The position numbers were made by a program, and so were the translations under genes. From NCBI RefSeq assembly GCF_030389965.1, contig NZ_CP128399.1, positions 1,240,001 to 1,304,000 on the forward strand: a stretch of DNA of 64,000 nucleotides. The letters run 5' to 3'. This DNA comes from Candidatus Chlorohelix allophototropha. GTDB taxonomy: Bacteria > Chloroflexota > Chloroflexia > Chloroheliales > Chloroheliaceae. The notes under the pieces are model-generated. The model was not told the origin of the DNA. It did no database searches and saw only the letters and a program-made list of their open reading frames with translations. The number at the start of each line of letters is the position of its first letter. The stretch's first letter is position 1. Positions 1 to 7,522 of this stretch are shown piece by piece.

Positions 1-861
1 GTTTCGAAAAAGCTTGAGTTGGCAGAAGTTGTCAGCCGCTACCTGCCAGACGAGGTGGAGAGCCTTGCAATTGGCGGTATGCACATGCACAACAACCCGA
101 TGGCGCTGATACGAGAGGTGGTACGCCAGAAAAAGCGCATCAAGCGGCTCATTACCAGTCCTGCCGCTTGCATCAACGCCGATTTGCTCATCGGCGCAGG
201 GCTGGTGGAAGAAATTGTTACCGCTTATGTGGGTTTTGAGCATTTGGGATTAGCGCCCGCTTTCCGGCGTTTTGCTCAGGAAGGCAAGCTCAAGGTTTAT
301 GAAATTGACGAACTTACGCTGATTTTGGGGCTTAAAGCCGCTTCGAACGGGCAACCCTTTGCCGCACTGAGTCCTGCGCTTGCCTTTAGTGATGTGTCCA
401 AATTCTCACCGGAATTTTACAAGCCCATTACCAACCCTTTCAACGGACAACCCGCTTTTGCCTGTCCGCCCATCAAGCCTCAGATAGCTTTTATTGCAGT
501 GCAACAAGGCGATGAGTACGGCAACGGGATTTTCAAGGGCGCACCTTTTATAGATCGCGAAATGATGTTTGCCGCCGAGACGGTGCTTTTACAGATTGAG
601 CAACTCACTCCTTCCGAGCAAGTTACCCGCAATCCGCTTCAGGTTACGGTTCCGGGCATGAAAGTTTCCGCAGTAGTAGCAGCGCGTTTTGGCTGTCACC
701 CCACCAGTTGCCACCGTGTGTACCACTACGATGAGGAACATCTGAAGCTGTATTTGCAGATGGCAGCTACCGCTGAAGGTTTTGAAGAGTATCTCCAGAA
801 ATACATTATTGGGTATAGCGAAGAAGAATATCTCAAGCGTACCCAATCACGCACCCTTTAG
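1..861 (+). CDS. CoA-transferase family I, alpha subunit (IpdA/GctA-like), 5' end outside window
   Basis: Alpha subunit of a two-subunit family I CoA-transferase. The frame is open from base 1 (VSKKLE before the first TTG at 19), so the true start is probably upstream and the gene is partial. Visible family features are the GGMHMHNNPMALIREV segment, in the place of the usual glycine-rich oxyanion loop, and the later pattern YEIDELTLILGLKAA followed by QPF, which matches my recollection of IpdA-type subunits. The chain ends at a TAG 15 bases before the beta subunit start. Members move CoA between short or dicarboxylic acyl groups, or, in IpdAB, hydrolyse a ring-opened steroid CoA thioester. 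The substrate cannot be read from the sequence. Family assignment is firm, subtype is not. Confidence 0.8.
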   Translation, partial: VSKKLELAEVVSRYLPDEVESLAIGGMHMHNNPMALIREVVRQKKRIKRLITSPAACINADLLIGAGLVEEIVTAYVGFEHLGLAPAFRRFAQEGKLKVYEIDELTLILGLKAASNGQPFAALSPALAFSDVSKFSPEFYKPITNPFNGQPAFACPPIKPQIAFIAVQQGDEYGNGIFKGAPFIDREMMFAAETVLLQIEQLTPSEQVTRNPLQVTVPGMKVSAVVAARFGCHPTSCHRVYHYDEEHLKLYLQMAATAEGFEEYLQKYIIGYSEEEYLKRTQSRTL

Positions 862-876
862 GAAGTAGGTGGTTTG

Positions 877-1683
877 ATGCAAATCAGGCTGGAAATGATA
901 GACAGACCCCGCAAGGGTTATTCAATACTCGAACTGATGGCGTGTGTGATGTCCCGCACTTTAATAGATGGCACAACCGTAGGGACTGGCGCAGGAAGCG
1001 CAGTGGCAAGGGCAGCTTGCCGTTTGGCGCAATTGACCCACGCCCCAAATCTGAATTATCTGGCGGGAGGTAGCGGTGCGGTAAATCCTTTGCTCGACCC
1101 CTTGGTGGCTTCCTCTTGCGATTACACCAATTACATCTGCGAGTCGGTGGTGACAATGAGCGATGTAATCGGCTCAATACCAACCGGCACAACCGACCTG
1201 TTTTTTTGCGGAGGCTTGCAAGTTGACCGCTACGGGAATGTGAACCTGAGCGTAATCGGCGATTACAATAAACCACGCTTACGTGGACCCGGTTCGGCGG
1301 CTTTGCCGTTAATGACAGGGGCGCGCCACTTCATCATTTTTATGACCGACCATTCGCCCCGCTCTTTCGTGGAAAAGGTGGATTTCCGCACCGCCCCCGG
1401 TTTTCTGGAAGGCGGCGAATCGTGGCGAGCCGCTAAGGCGCAGGGCTTGATTAAGGGGGAAGGACCGTTACTAGTGCTTTCACCGTTGGCAGTGCTGGAT
1501 TTCGAGGAAGAAAGCAAGACGATGCGCTTACTCTCGGTGCATCCAGGCAAAACGGTTGAGGAAGTGATGGCGGCTACGGGCTTTAGCCTGATTGTGCCTG
1601 AAAATGTGCCTGAGACAAGCCCTCCATCGCCAGAAGAACTAAAGCATCTGCGCTCTTTTGATGCCGACGGTATTTTGATCTAA
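877..1683 (+). CDS. CoA-transferase family I, beta subunit (IpdB/GctB-like)
   Basis: Beta subunit partner of the preceding gene, 268 residues. ATG at 877 is chosen over the TTG at 874 because a purine-rich site (AGGAAGTAGGTGG, 860-872) precedes both. The segment QVDRYGNVNLSVIGDY is a strong IpdB/glutaconate CoA-transferase B signature and the length is normal. The place where classical beta subunits carry the catalytic glutamate (S-E-N/S-G) here reads LAGGSGAVNP, with no glutamate. In the IpdAB subgroup the beta subunit also lacks it and the alpha subunit supplies the acid, so a hydrolase-like or ring-opening role is possible. That is inference. The two genes form one transcription unit. Confidence 0.82.
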   Translation: MQIRLEMIDRPRKGYSILELMACVMSRTLIDGTTVGTGAGSAVARAACRLAQLTHAPNLNYLAGGSGAVNPLLDPLVASSCDYTNYICESVVTMSDVIGSIPTGTTDLFFCGGLQVDRYGNVNLSVIGDYNKPRLRGPGSAALPLMTGARHFIIFMTDHSPRSFVEKVDFRTAPGFLEGGESWRAAKAQGLIKGEGPLLVLSPLAVLDFEEESKTMRLLSVHPGKTVEEVMAATGFSLIVPENVPETSPPSPEELKHLRSFDADGILI

Positions 1684-1694
1684 TAGGCGGATTT

Positions 1695-2642
1695 ATGACA
1701 GATAAAACGCGAGGGGAACGCAACAGGACTCTTACACTCTGCCCGGAAGAACTGGAGCTTTTTACCTCGCGTTTGCTCAAGTCTTCTGCGCCCCTCTCGG
1801 TTTCAGAAATCCAGAATCGCACGCTTTGCGGTGATTTACCCGAAATTTTACCCCACCTACCTTCGTCTTTTGTTGACCTGCTTTTTCTCGACCCACCCTA
1901 CAACCTGACCAAAAATTTTAACGGGCGCATCTTCCGAGCACGCGATGGGGAAGAATACGAACTATGGCTGGCTAGCTTGCTGGAAAAACTGGCGCGTTTG
2001 CTGAAACCCACCGCTTCGATTTATATCTGCGGAGATTGGCGTTCCACATCGGCAATTTTTAACGCCGCTTCGCGCTATTTTCAGGTACAGAATCGCATCA
2101 CATGGGAGCGGGAAAAAGGGCGAGGCGCGTTGAAAAACTGGAAGAACTGCGCCGAAGATATCTGGTTTTGTACTGTTTCAGGTGAATTTGTATTTAACTC
2201 GGAAGCGGTGAAGCTGAAACGCAAGGTAATTGCGCCCTATCGTGACCACGAAGGTAAACCAAAAGACTGGCAGGAAACCAGCGAGGGCGATTTTCGCCTA
2301 ACCTATCCCTCGAATCTCTGGACTGATATGACCATACCGTTTTGGTCAATGGCTGAAAATACCGAGCATCCCACCCAAAAGCCTGAAAAATTGCTAGCAA
2401 AACTGATATTGGCAAGTAGCCTGTCCGGTCAGGTGATATTCGACCCCTTTGTGGGTTCTGGCACAACTTCGGTGGTGGCGAAGAAACTTGGGCGCAAATT
2501 CGTGGGAATCGAGATAGACGAACTATATTGCTGTCTTACTGAAAAACGGCTGCTGCTAGCAGAAACGGACAAATCTATTCAGGGTTATTCCGATGGGGTG
2601 TTTTGGGAACGAAACTCAGGAGCAAAACGTCAGGGCGAGTAA
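1695..2642 (+). CDS. Orphan DNA adenine-N6 methyltransferase, beta class
   Basis: Site-specific DNA methyltransferase of 315 residues. Motif IV is DPPY at about residues 66-69 (LFLDPPYNL) and the SAM-binding motif I is FDPFVGSGTT at about 249-258, so the catalytic motif precedes the SAM motif, the order of the beta class. The segment TEHPTQKPEKLL before motif I is usual for adenine-N6 enzymes. No restriction endonuclease or specificity subunit lies nearby, so it is an orphan enzyme, and its recognition site cannot be predicted. It starts 11 bases after the CoA-transferase stop and may share that transcript. A strong hairpin follows the stop. Confidence 0.88.
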   Translation: MTDKTRGERNRTLTLCPEELELFTSRLLKSSAPLSVSEIQNRTLCGDLPEILPHLPSSFVDLLFLDPPYNLTKNFNGRIFRARDGEEYELWLASLLEKLARLLKPTASIYICGDWRSTSAIFNAASRYFQVQNRITWEREKGRGALKNWKNCAEDIWFCTVSGEFVFNSEAVKLKRKVIAPYRDHEGKPKDWQETSEGDFRLTYPSNLWTDMTIPFWSMAENTEHPTQKPEKLLAKLILASSLSGQVIFDPFVGSGTTSVVAKKLGRKFVGIEIDELYCCLTEKRLLLAETDKSIQGYSDGVFWERNSGAKRQGE

Positions 2643-2677
2643 AAAGCCCTTCCCTAATTTTGCGGGAAGGGCTTTTT
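2641..2677. terminator. Bidirectional rho-independent terminator between methyltransferase and hsp20
   Basis: Perfect 14-bp stem (2641-2654 pairing with 2664-2677) with a 9-base loop. A-tract and T-tract flank it on both strands, so it can stop the plus-strand methyltransferase transcript and the converging hsp20 transcript. Confidence 0.9.
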
Positions 2678-2709
2678 GTCAGTTCAGATGAGAGTTGTTT
2701 TATCAGCTA

Positions 2710-3150
2710 TTATTTGGCTTTGATCTCGATTTTGTGAACCTCTTTCTGACCAAGGCGTGGTAAGCTCAGCGTCAATACGCCGCTCTCCATCTTAGCCTCA
2801 GCTTTTGTAGTATCAATCGGTTCTGGCAAGCGCATACTACGGTAGAAAGAACCGCTACGGCGTTCACGGTAAACGTAATTCTTATCTTTCTTTTCTTCGC
2901 TCTCCTCGTGTTTAGCGCGCAAGGTTAGTAAGTCTCCCTCAAGATTGATTTCGATCTCCTCGGGCTTGTAGCCCGGCATATTAGCATGCAACTCGTAGCC
3001 GTTCTCAGTTTGAACGAGGTCAATCGCAGGGCTGAAAACAACCGGAGAGCGGTCAAAGCCCTCATCAAACCAGCGGTCAAATACTTTGTAAACATTTTCA
3101 CGCATAGTTTCCAATTCTTGAAATGGATTCCAGCGTTCAATCGCGTTCAT
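2710..3150 (-). CDS. Small heat shock protein, Hsp20/alpha-crystallin family
   Basis: ATP-independent holdase chaperone of 146 residues, cytoplasmic. The alpha-crystallin domain runs from about residue 40 (PAIDLVQTENGYELHANMPG) to the end, with the A-x-x-x-n-G-v-L motif as AKMESGVLTLSLPR. The N-terminal WNPFQELETMRENV is typical of bacterial class A members. The start is the ATG at 3150: AAAGGAGG lies 9 bases before it, while the in-frame TTG at 3159 sits inside the ribosome-binding spacer. It is transcribed alone, convergent with the methyltransferase. I saw no CIRCE inverted repeat upstream, so its heat control is not visible. Confidence 0.95.
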   Translation of the reverse strand: MNAIERWNPFQELETMRENVYKVFDRWFDEGFDRSPVVFSPAIDLVQTENGYELHANMPGYKPEEIEINLEGDLLTLRAKHEESEEKKDKNYVYRERRSGSFYRSMRLPEPIDTTKAEAKMESGVLTLSLPRLGQKEVHKIEIKAK

Positions 3151-3504
3151 AAAAATCAACCTCCTTTATGATACATTACCGAACAACTCTGGAATTATCT
3201 TCCAATAAATATTGTAGCCAAATTATGTTAGAACAAGGTTAGCCAAATGTTAGAGCTGCGCTAGAGTTAAAAACCATAAAAGGTTGCAAAATCTTAACCT
3301 TTATTTACCTTATTTTTACTTATAGCCACTGAAATTAAACAGGGAATATTAATATAATGTTAGAAATCCTAAGTTCTTAAGGGAGCTAACTTAGCTACTG
3401 CGACCATCTTATTTCTTTCGGTCTTAGCCTTTTCTTAACTCTTTTGAACAGGTTCATACCCACGTGGTTTAGCGGGTGTGGCTTGAAACACTAGGAGAGT
3501 CTGT
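3151..3504. promoter_or_regulatory. Divergent AT-rich region between hsp20 and the oxidase cluster
   Basis: No gene seen in about 350 bases. For the plus strand there is a perfect TATAAT at 3353-3358 with a CTGAAA box 18 bases upstream, giving a leader of about 150 bases before the first cytochrome gene. That start has an AGGAGAG site at 3492-3498. Promoter assignment is by motif only. Confidence 0.45.
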
Positions 3505-4605
3505 GTGCATTTAAGAATGTCTTTTGGAACCGTGTTTGCCGGTGCAGTGCTTATGGTCATGACCAGCGTTTTTATGACCGTCGGCTTATCTTCTTTGAGT
3601 TTCCAGCCTGCCCCTTCAGATATAGCCCGTCCGCTCACCGCTCAAGAAGCGCGTGGTCGCCAGATTTACATCAGCAACGGTTGCGTATATTGCCATACGC
3701 AATATGTCAGACCGCAAGATTGGAATGCGGCAGGTGGTGGAAAAGCATCACGGGTGGCACAAGCCGGAGACTATGTTTTCTTGCAGACTATGCTGCTCGG
3801 CTCAGAGCGCACCGGACCTGACCTTTCTCAGGAAGGCGGCATCCATCCTGACGATTGGCATAAAGCGCATTTCAAGAACCCACGCTATACCAGCCCGCAA
3901 TCTATTATGCCGCAATTCAGCTTCATCAAAGATCAAGAACTGGATGACCTGATTGCCTATGTACAGAGCTTGGGTGGAAAAGCTGCCGACGCTCGTGTTT
4001 CCCAAATGCGCGCACAACAAGACGAAGTGCTAAAGGGCTGGTACACCAGCTACGAAACGCATCTTGCCCAAATAAAAGAAATGGTGCCTCCTACTTGGCG
4101 CGACCTCAAAAGCGCGATGACACCCACTACCCGCAGCCTGCTACACGGTAAGCAAATTTTTCTGAGCAACTGCGTGGGTTGTCACGGTCAAAACGGCAAC
4201 GGACGTGGTCCTGCCAGTTCCAGTATGAAGCCCGACCCGGCTGACTTTACCCGCGTGGAATTGCAAGTATCCGCCAGCGACGGTCAATTCTACCAGTATT
4301 TGCTGTTCGGCTTACCCGGCACGTCCATGCCGGCTTGGGGCGACTTCCTAACGGTTAACGACATTTGGGATACCATCAACTTCTTGCGCACTATTCCCAA
4401 GGGCGGTTTGACCTTGCCAGACTCGGAGTTGAAACCCGAAATGATGCTCAACTACGACCCGCGCTACGGTGGCGAAGGCGCAGGGAAGTATCCCGGTCCG
4501 CAACCGAGCAATCCTGATAAAGCGCTGGACAATCCTTATTGCTACATTACACCTGCTGCCAGCGCCACTCAAACGGCGGGTTGCGAAAAGCTGGTGCAAA
4601 AGTAA
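3505..4605 (+). CDS. Dihaem cytochrome c, fused CcoO-like and CcoP-like domains (copy 1)
   Basis: Membrane-anchored electron carrier of 366 residues. One N-terminal helix (about 6-30) is followed by a CcoO-like haem c domain: CVYCH at 60-64, the CcoO-specific TQYVRPQ after it, and SIMPQF with axial Met135. A second, CcoP-like domain has CVGCH at 223-227 and TSMPAW with Met275. In standard cbb3 oxidases these are separate subunits, so one chain probably does the work of both and passes electrons to the CcoN-type subunit encoded at 5775. The start is GTG 3505 with AGGAGAG six bases upstream; a paralogue starts with the same MHLRMSFGTV at 7523. The tail after residue 310 is Pro/Ser-rich with two extra cysteines (about 344 and 359). 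Confidence 0.88.
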   Translation: MHLRMSFGTVFAGAVLMVMTSVFMTVGLSSLSFQPAPSDIARPLTAQEARGRQIYISNGCVYCHTQYVRPQDWNAAGGGKASRVAQAGDYVFLQTMLLGSERTGPDLSQEGGIHPDDWHKAHFKNPRYTSPQSIMPQFSFIKDQELDDLIAYVQSLGGKAADARVSQMRAQQDEVLKGWYTSYETHLAQIKEMVPPTWRDLKSAMTPTTRSLLHGKQIFLSNCVGCHGQNGNGRGPASSSMKPDPADFTRVELQVSASDGQFYQYLLFGLPGTSMPAWGDFLTVNDIWDTINFLRTIPKGGLTLPDSELKPEMMLNYDPRYGGEGAGKYPGPQPSNPDKALDNPYCYITPAASATQTAGCEKLVQK

Positions 4606-4621
4606 ATAGCAGATGCCGCAA

Positions 4622-4640
4622 CGCCGTATTGGTTACGGCG
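4622..4640. repeat. Small hairpin between cytochrome copy 1 and the 11-helix protein
   Basis: CGCCGTA and TACGGCG pair around a five-base loop in the 63-base gap. No T-run follows, so it is more likely an mRNA stability or attenuation hairpin than a full terminator. Confidence 0.4.
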
Positions 4641-4668
4641 GGCGTTTGAAACAGAAGGTTATATAGTT

Positions 4669-5775
4669 TTGGCGATTAAACACAAGCAGATGAAAATTGG
4701 CAATTCCGCTACCGCAGAGCGTATCGCTCAAGTAAGCCAGACTTTGCGCTGGACGCTGGTGGCGTTGGTGATAGCGGCAGTTGCCGAACTGCTGGTGTGG
4801 CGCACTTTCAGTCGGGTGGGGGTGTTCATCCCCAAAAGCGAAGGCTCGGTGTTGCAGACGGTTTACACCGTGAGCGTACAGATTGGCACAATCATGCTCA
4901 ATTTTGCGGTTGTGCTGGCGCTGGTTTCGCTGACGTTATCGCTGTCGCGCTTTCGAGTGGGCGGAGAGCTATCGAATGGGCTGAGAACGGGCAGTTTGCA
5001 ACAAAGGCGCAACTTTTACCTAACTATCGCGCTGGTAGCGGCGCTGGTGGTAATGGTAACTTCCACCATATTACTTGGGTTGGTGCAAAACGAGTTTGTA
5101 ACCGTAACTATCCGAGTAGCTTTGCTGACGGCTTTCTGGGCGTTGGCAACGGACATGTGGTTACGTGAGAAAAACTGGCAGATGCGAATGTTTACCGCGC
5201 TAATGCTGGCAGGTTATACCCTACAAATTGTGGATAAGCTGCTGCACGATACGGTGTTCCCTTTGATGGGCGTAAACTGGCAGGAAACGATTTACGAGCC
5301 AGTATTGATGGCAGGGGAGTTGTTGGTAGTAATAAATGGGATGGTGGGCTTTCTCGCGTTTACTCGGCGCGCAGCGCTGGAACGAGGTGCATTTCGCAGT
5401 ATGCTGGAGCATCCCAAAAGCTTGATAGGGGCGGTAGCGTTGGTGGGAATATTTATGTCCCTGACGGTGCTAACCATCGCCGAATCTTCGATAGTGCCAA
5501 TTTTAGGATTATACGCGCTGGGCTACGGTATGCACTGGAATCTGGCGCTTTACGTTATATCGCTTTTCTTCTTCCTCTACACGGTATTTTTCTGCTTTGG
5601 AGAATGGAGGCGGGGCGCGTTTTACCGGGCAACTGCTCTGGGTATGGTGCTGCTATTTGCAGGTGGCTACACCTTCCAAATTTCAGACCAATACCTTTTC
5701 GCACTGGTCGGGGTGCTATTACTGGCACGCCCTGAATTGATGGAGAGTAACGATTTGGTTGGAGGCATGAACTGA
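4669..5775 (+). CDS. Polytopic membrane protein of the oxidase cluster, unknown function
   Basis: I do not recognise this 368-residue protein. It has about ten or eleven hydrophobic segments and no haem-binding CxxCH or clear catalytic motif. Two segments look alike, LMLAGYTLQIVDKLL near 180 and LLFAGGYTFQISDQYLF near 335, which suggests an internal duplication. It is placed between the dihaem cytochrome and the oxidase subunit I and its last codon overlaps the ATG of that subunit (TGATGA at 5773), so translation is probably coupled. A role as an extra quinol-facing or assembly subunit of the oxidase is inference from position. The start is TTG 4669 after AGAAGG; an ATG at 4690 is the alternative. 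Confidence 0.75.
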   Translation: MAIKHKQMKIGNSATAERIAQVSQTLRWTLVALVIAAVAELLVWRTFSRVGVFIPKSEGSVLQTVYTVSVQIGTIMLNFAVVLALVSLTLSLSRFRVGGELSNGLRTGSLQQRRNFYLTIALVAALVVMVTSTILLGLVQNEFVTVTIRVALLTAFWALATDMWLREKNWQMRMFTALMLAGYTLQIVDKLLHDTVFPLMGVNWQETIYEPVLMAGELLVVINGMVGFLAFTRRAALERGAFRSMLEHPKSLIGAVALVGIFMSLTVLTIAESSIVPILGLYALGYGMHWNLALYVISLFFFLYTVFFCFGEWRRGAFYRATALGMVLLFAGGYTFQISDQYLFALVGVLLLARPELMESNDLVGGMN

Positions 5776-7178
5776 TGAACGAAGAATACAGCGCCGCACG
5801 AAGCTGGATATACAGCTCAGCGGTCTGGCTGGCAGTCGGTACCTCATTTGCCATGATTGCGGCAACCGAGATGGTATTCCCCGATTTTCTAGGGGGCGTT
5901 AGCTTCCTTGAGTTCGGACGGTTGCGCCCAATCCATGTGAATGGTGTAACGTTCTTCTGGCTTTCAATGGCGTATTACGGAGCCTTTTTCTATATAGTGC
6001 CGAAGTTAACCGGACGGGCATTGTGGAGTGAAAACCTTGCCAAGATAGTAATGTGGGCGTGGAACTTCCTCGGCATCTTTATGGTAATTACCCTGATGGC
6101 GGGTATGACTCAGGGGCGCGAATATGCCGAAATGATTTGGCCGATTGATATATTTGTGGCTATTGCCACCAGCTTAAACGCCTTCAACATCCTGATGACC
6201 ATCTCCCAACGTGCGGAAAAAAAGATTTATGCTTCGCTCTGGTACATTATGGGCGCGGTAGTTTGGCTACCGATAGTATATGCCATCGGGAACGTCATTT
6301 GGTCGCCACTGGCAGGTGGTGATAATCCCTTTGCCGGTTCGCTGGCGGGCATTAATGATGCTACTTGGAACTGGTTCTACGGGCATAATATTTTGGGCTT
6401 GTGGTTTACTCCCGGCGGCGCGGCGTTGGTATATTACATTGTTCCGGTAGTCACCCGCACTCCCTTATACAGCCACATTCTGTCGCTGGTCGCCTTCTGG
6501 AGCCTCGCGCTATTCTACCCATTGGTGGGACAACATCACTTGCTTTCCACCCCAACCCCCGGTTGGTTGAAAACCGTCGCTACCGTAGCCTCTATCGGCT
6601 TGTTTGTGCCGGTCATTACCTTCCTAACCAATATTTGGATGACCATGCGCGGCAACTGGGGTCGTATATATGCCAGTTTACCCCTGAAATATGTAATAGT
6701 CGGTACGGTCTTTTACTTTGTAACCTGTATCCAGGGACCTTTCCAAGCAATCCAAAGCTTTAACCGCTTGGTGCACTTCACCAACTGGATTGTAGGACAT
6801 GCCCATCTTGCCTTGCTCGGCACGATGACAATGTGGGTGATGGGCGCGATTTACTACATCATACCCGTTACCCTAAAGCGTCGTATCTGGAGTCCGGGCT
6901 TGTGTGAAATTCAATTCTGGTTAGTTACGGGCGGCTTCCTGCTGATAATGATTAGCTTGCAAATCGTGGGCTTGATACAGGGCGCAATGTGGCTGAACGG
7001 CGAAACCGTTTACAAAACCGTGTCTTCGCTGAAACCCTTCTTTATGATGCGCGCGTTTGGCGGTGCGCTGGTAGTTATCGGTGGATATATCCAGCTTTAC
7101 AACATTTACAAGACGGTGAGAAGCGGACCAAAAGTGGATTCGTTTGTACCTCAAACCGCCGCCGAAGTAGGGGCGTAA
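5775..7178 (+). CDS. ccoN: C-family (cbb3-type) haem-copper oxidase subunit I
   Basis: Catalytic subunit of a cbb3-type terminal oxidase, 467 residues, about 12 helices, inner membrane. All ligands are present: His54 (RPIHVNG) and His344 for low-spin haem b, His342 for haem b3 (VGHAHLALLG), and His204 (WFYGHN), His254 and His255 (GQHHL) for CuB. Tyr248 stands six residues before the HH pair, the spacing of the His-cross-linked tyrosine of cbb3 oxidases, which nitric oxide reductases lack. It should therefore reduce O2. It differs from typical CcoN in the loop after HH (LLSTPTPGW in place of LHYTALPDW). It is coupled to the upstream membrane protein. The reading frame is complete and intact. 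Confidence 0.93.
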   Translation: MNEEYSAARSWIYSSAVWLAVGTSFAMIAATEMVFPDFLGGVSFLEFGRLRPIHVNGVTFFWLSMAYYGAFFYIVPKLTGRALWSENLAKIVMWAWNFLGIFMVITLMAGMTQGREYAEMIWPIDIFVAIATSLNAFNILMTISQRAEKKIYASLWYIMGAVVWLPIVYAIGNVIWSPLAGGDNPFAGSLAGINDATWNWFYGHNILGLWFTPGGAALVYYIVPVVTRTPLYSHILSLVAFWSLALFYPLVGQHHLLSTPTPGWLKTVATVASIGLFVPVITFLTNIWMTMRGNWGRIYASLPLKYVIVGTVFYFVTCIQGPFQAIQSFNRLVHFTNWIVGHAHLALLGTMTMWVMGAIYYIIPVTLKRRIWSPGLCEIQFWLVTGGFLLIMISLQIVGLIQGAMWLNGETVYKTVSSLKPFFMMRAFGGALVVIGGYIQLYNIYKTVRSGPKVDSFVPQTAAEVGA

Positions 7179-7281
7179 CAGTGGAGCGGCAGGGATATTG
7201 TCTGGAGCAGTATTCCCTGCCGAAGGCGGGAAAGTTATGGGCGCATACCGATACGCCATCGACTACAGGAGAAATTAAGCA

Positions 7282-7446
7282 ATGGTTATGGAAGAAAAAA
7301 CCGAATCCGCTACCGCCAACAAACGAAACATGGCAGAAGTGGCACTGATAATTCTAGTAATACTATTCACACTGGTAGCGTTTGGAATGTGTATTGGGGC
7401 TACTTTCTTATCAATGAATACTTTAACCAGCAATTTACCGAAATAA
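7282..7446 (+). CDS. 54-residue single-helix protein (possible CcoQ-like subunit)
   Basis: Small gene reading MVMEEKTESATANKRNMAEV, then one hydrophobic helix from about residue 20 to 45 and a short tail ending in NLPK. The start ATG 7282 has AGGAG (7267-7271) ten bases upstream. It lies between subunit I and the second dihaem cytochrome. Size and position match the CcoQ/FixQ type of small cbb3 subunit, but the sequence itself is not clearly homologous, so that label is tentative. Coding status is supported by the good ribosome-binding site and the fit between flanking genes. Confidence 0.65.
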   Translation: MVMEEKTESATANKRNMAEVALIILVILFTLVAFGMCIGATFLSMNTLTSNLPK

Positions 7447-7522
7447 ATGCAGTGGCTAACAGGCACGCACGGCGGCAGGCGCATTTGCCGGGTTGCCAAA
7501 TCCTTATAGAGGAGTGAATTTC

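Noticed and set aside
5775-7178. Nitric oxide reductase for the subunit at 5775
   Set aside because: Tyr248 at the cross-link position and the cbb3-type motifs point to O2 reduction.
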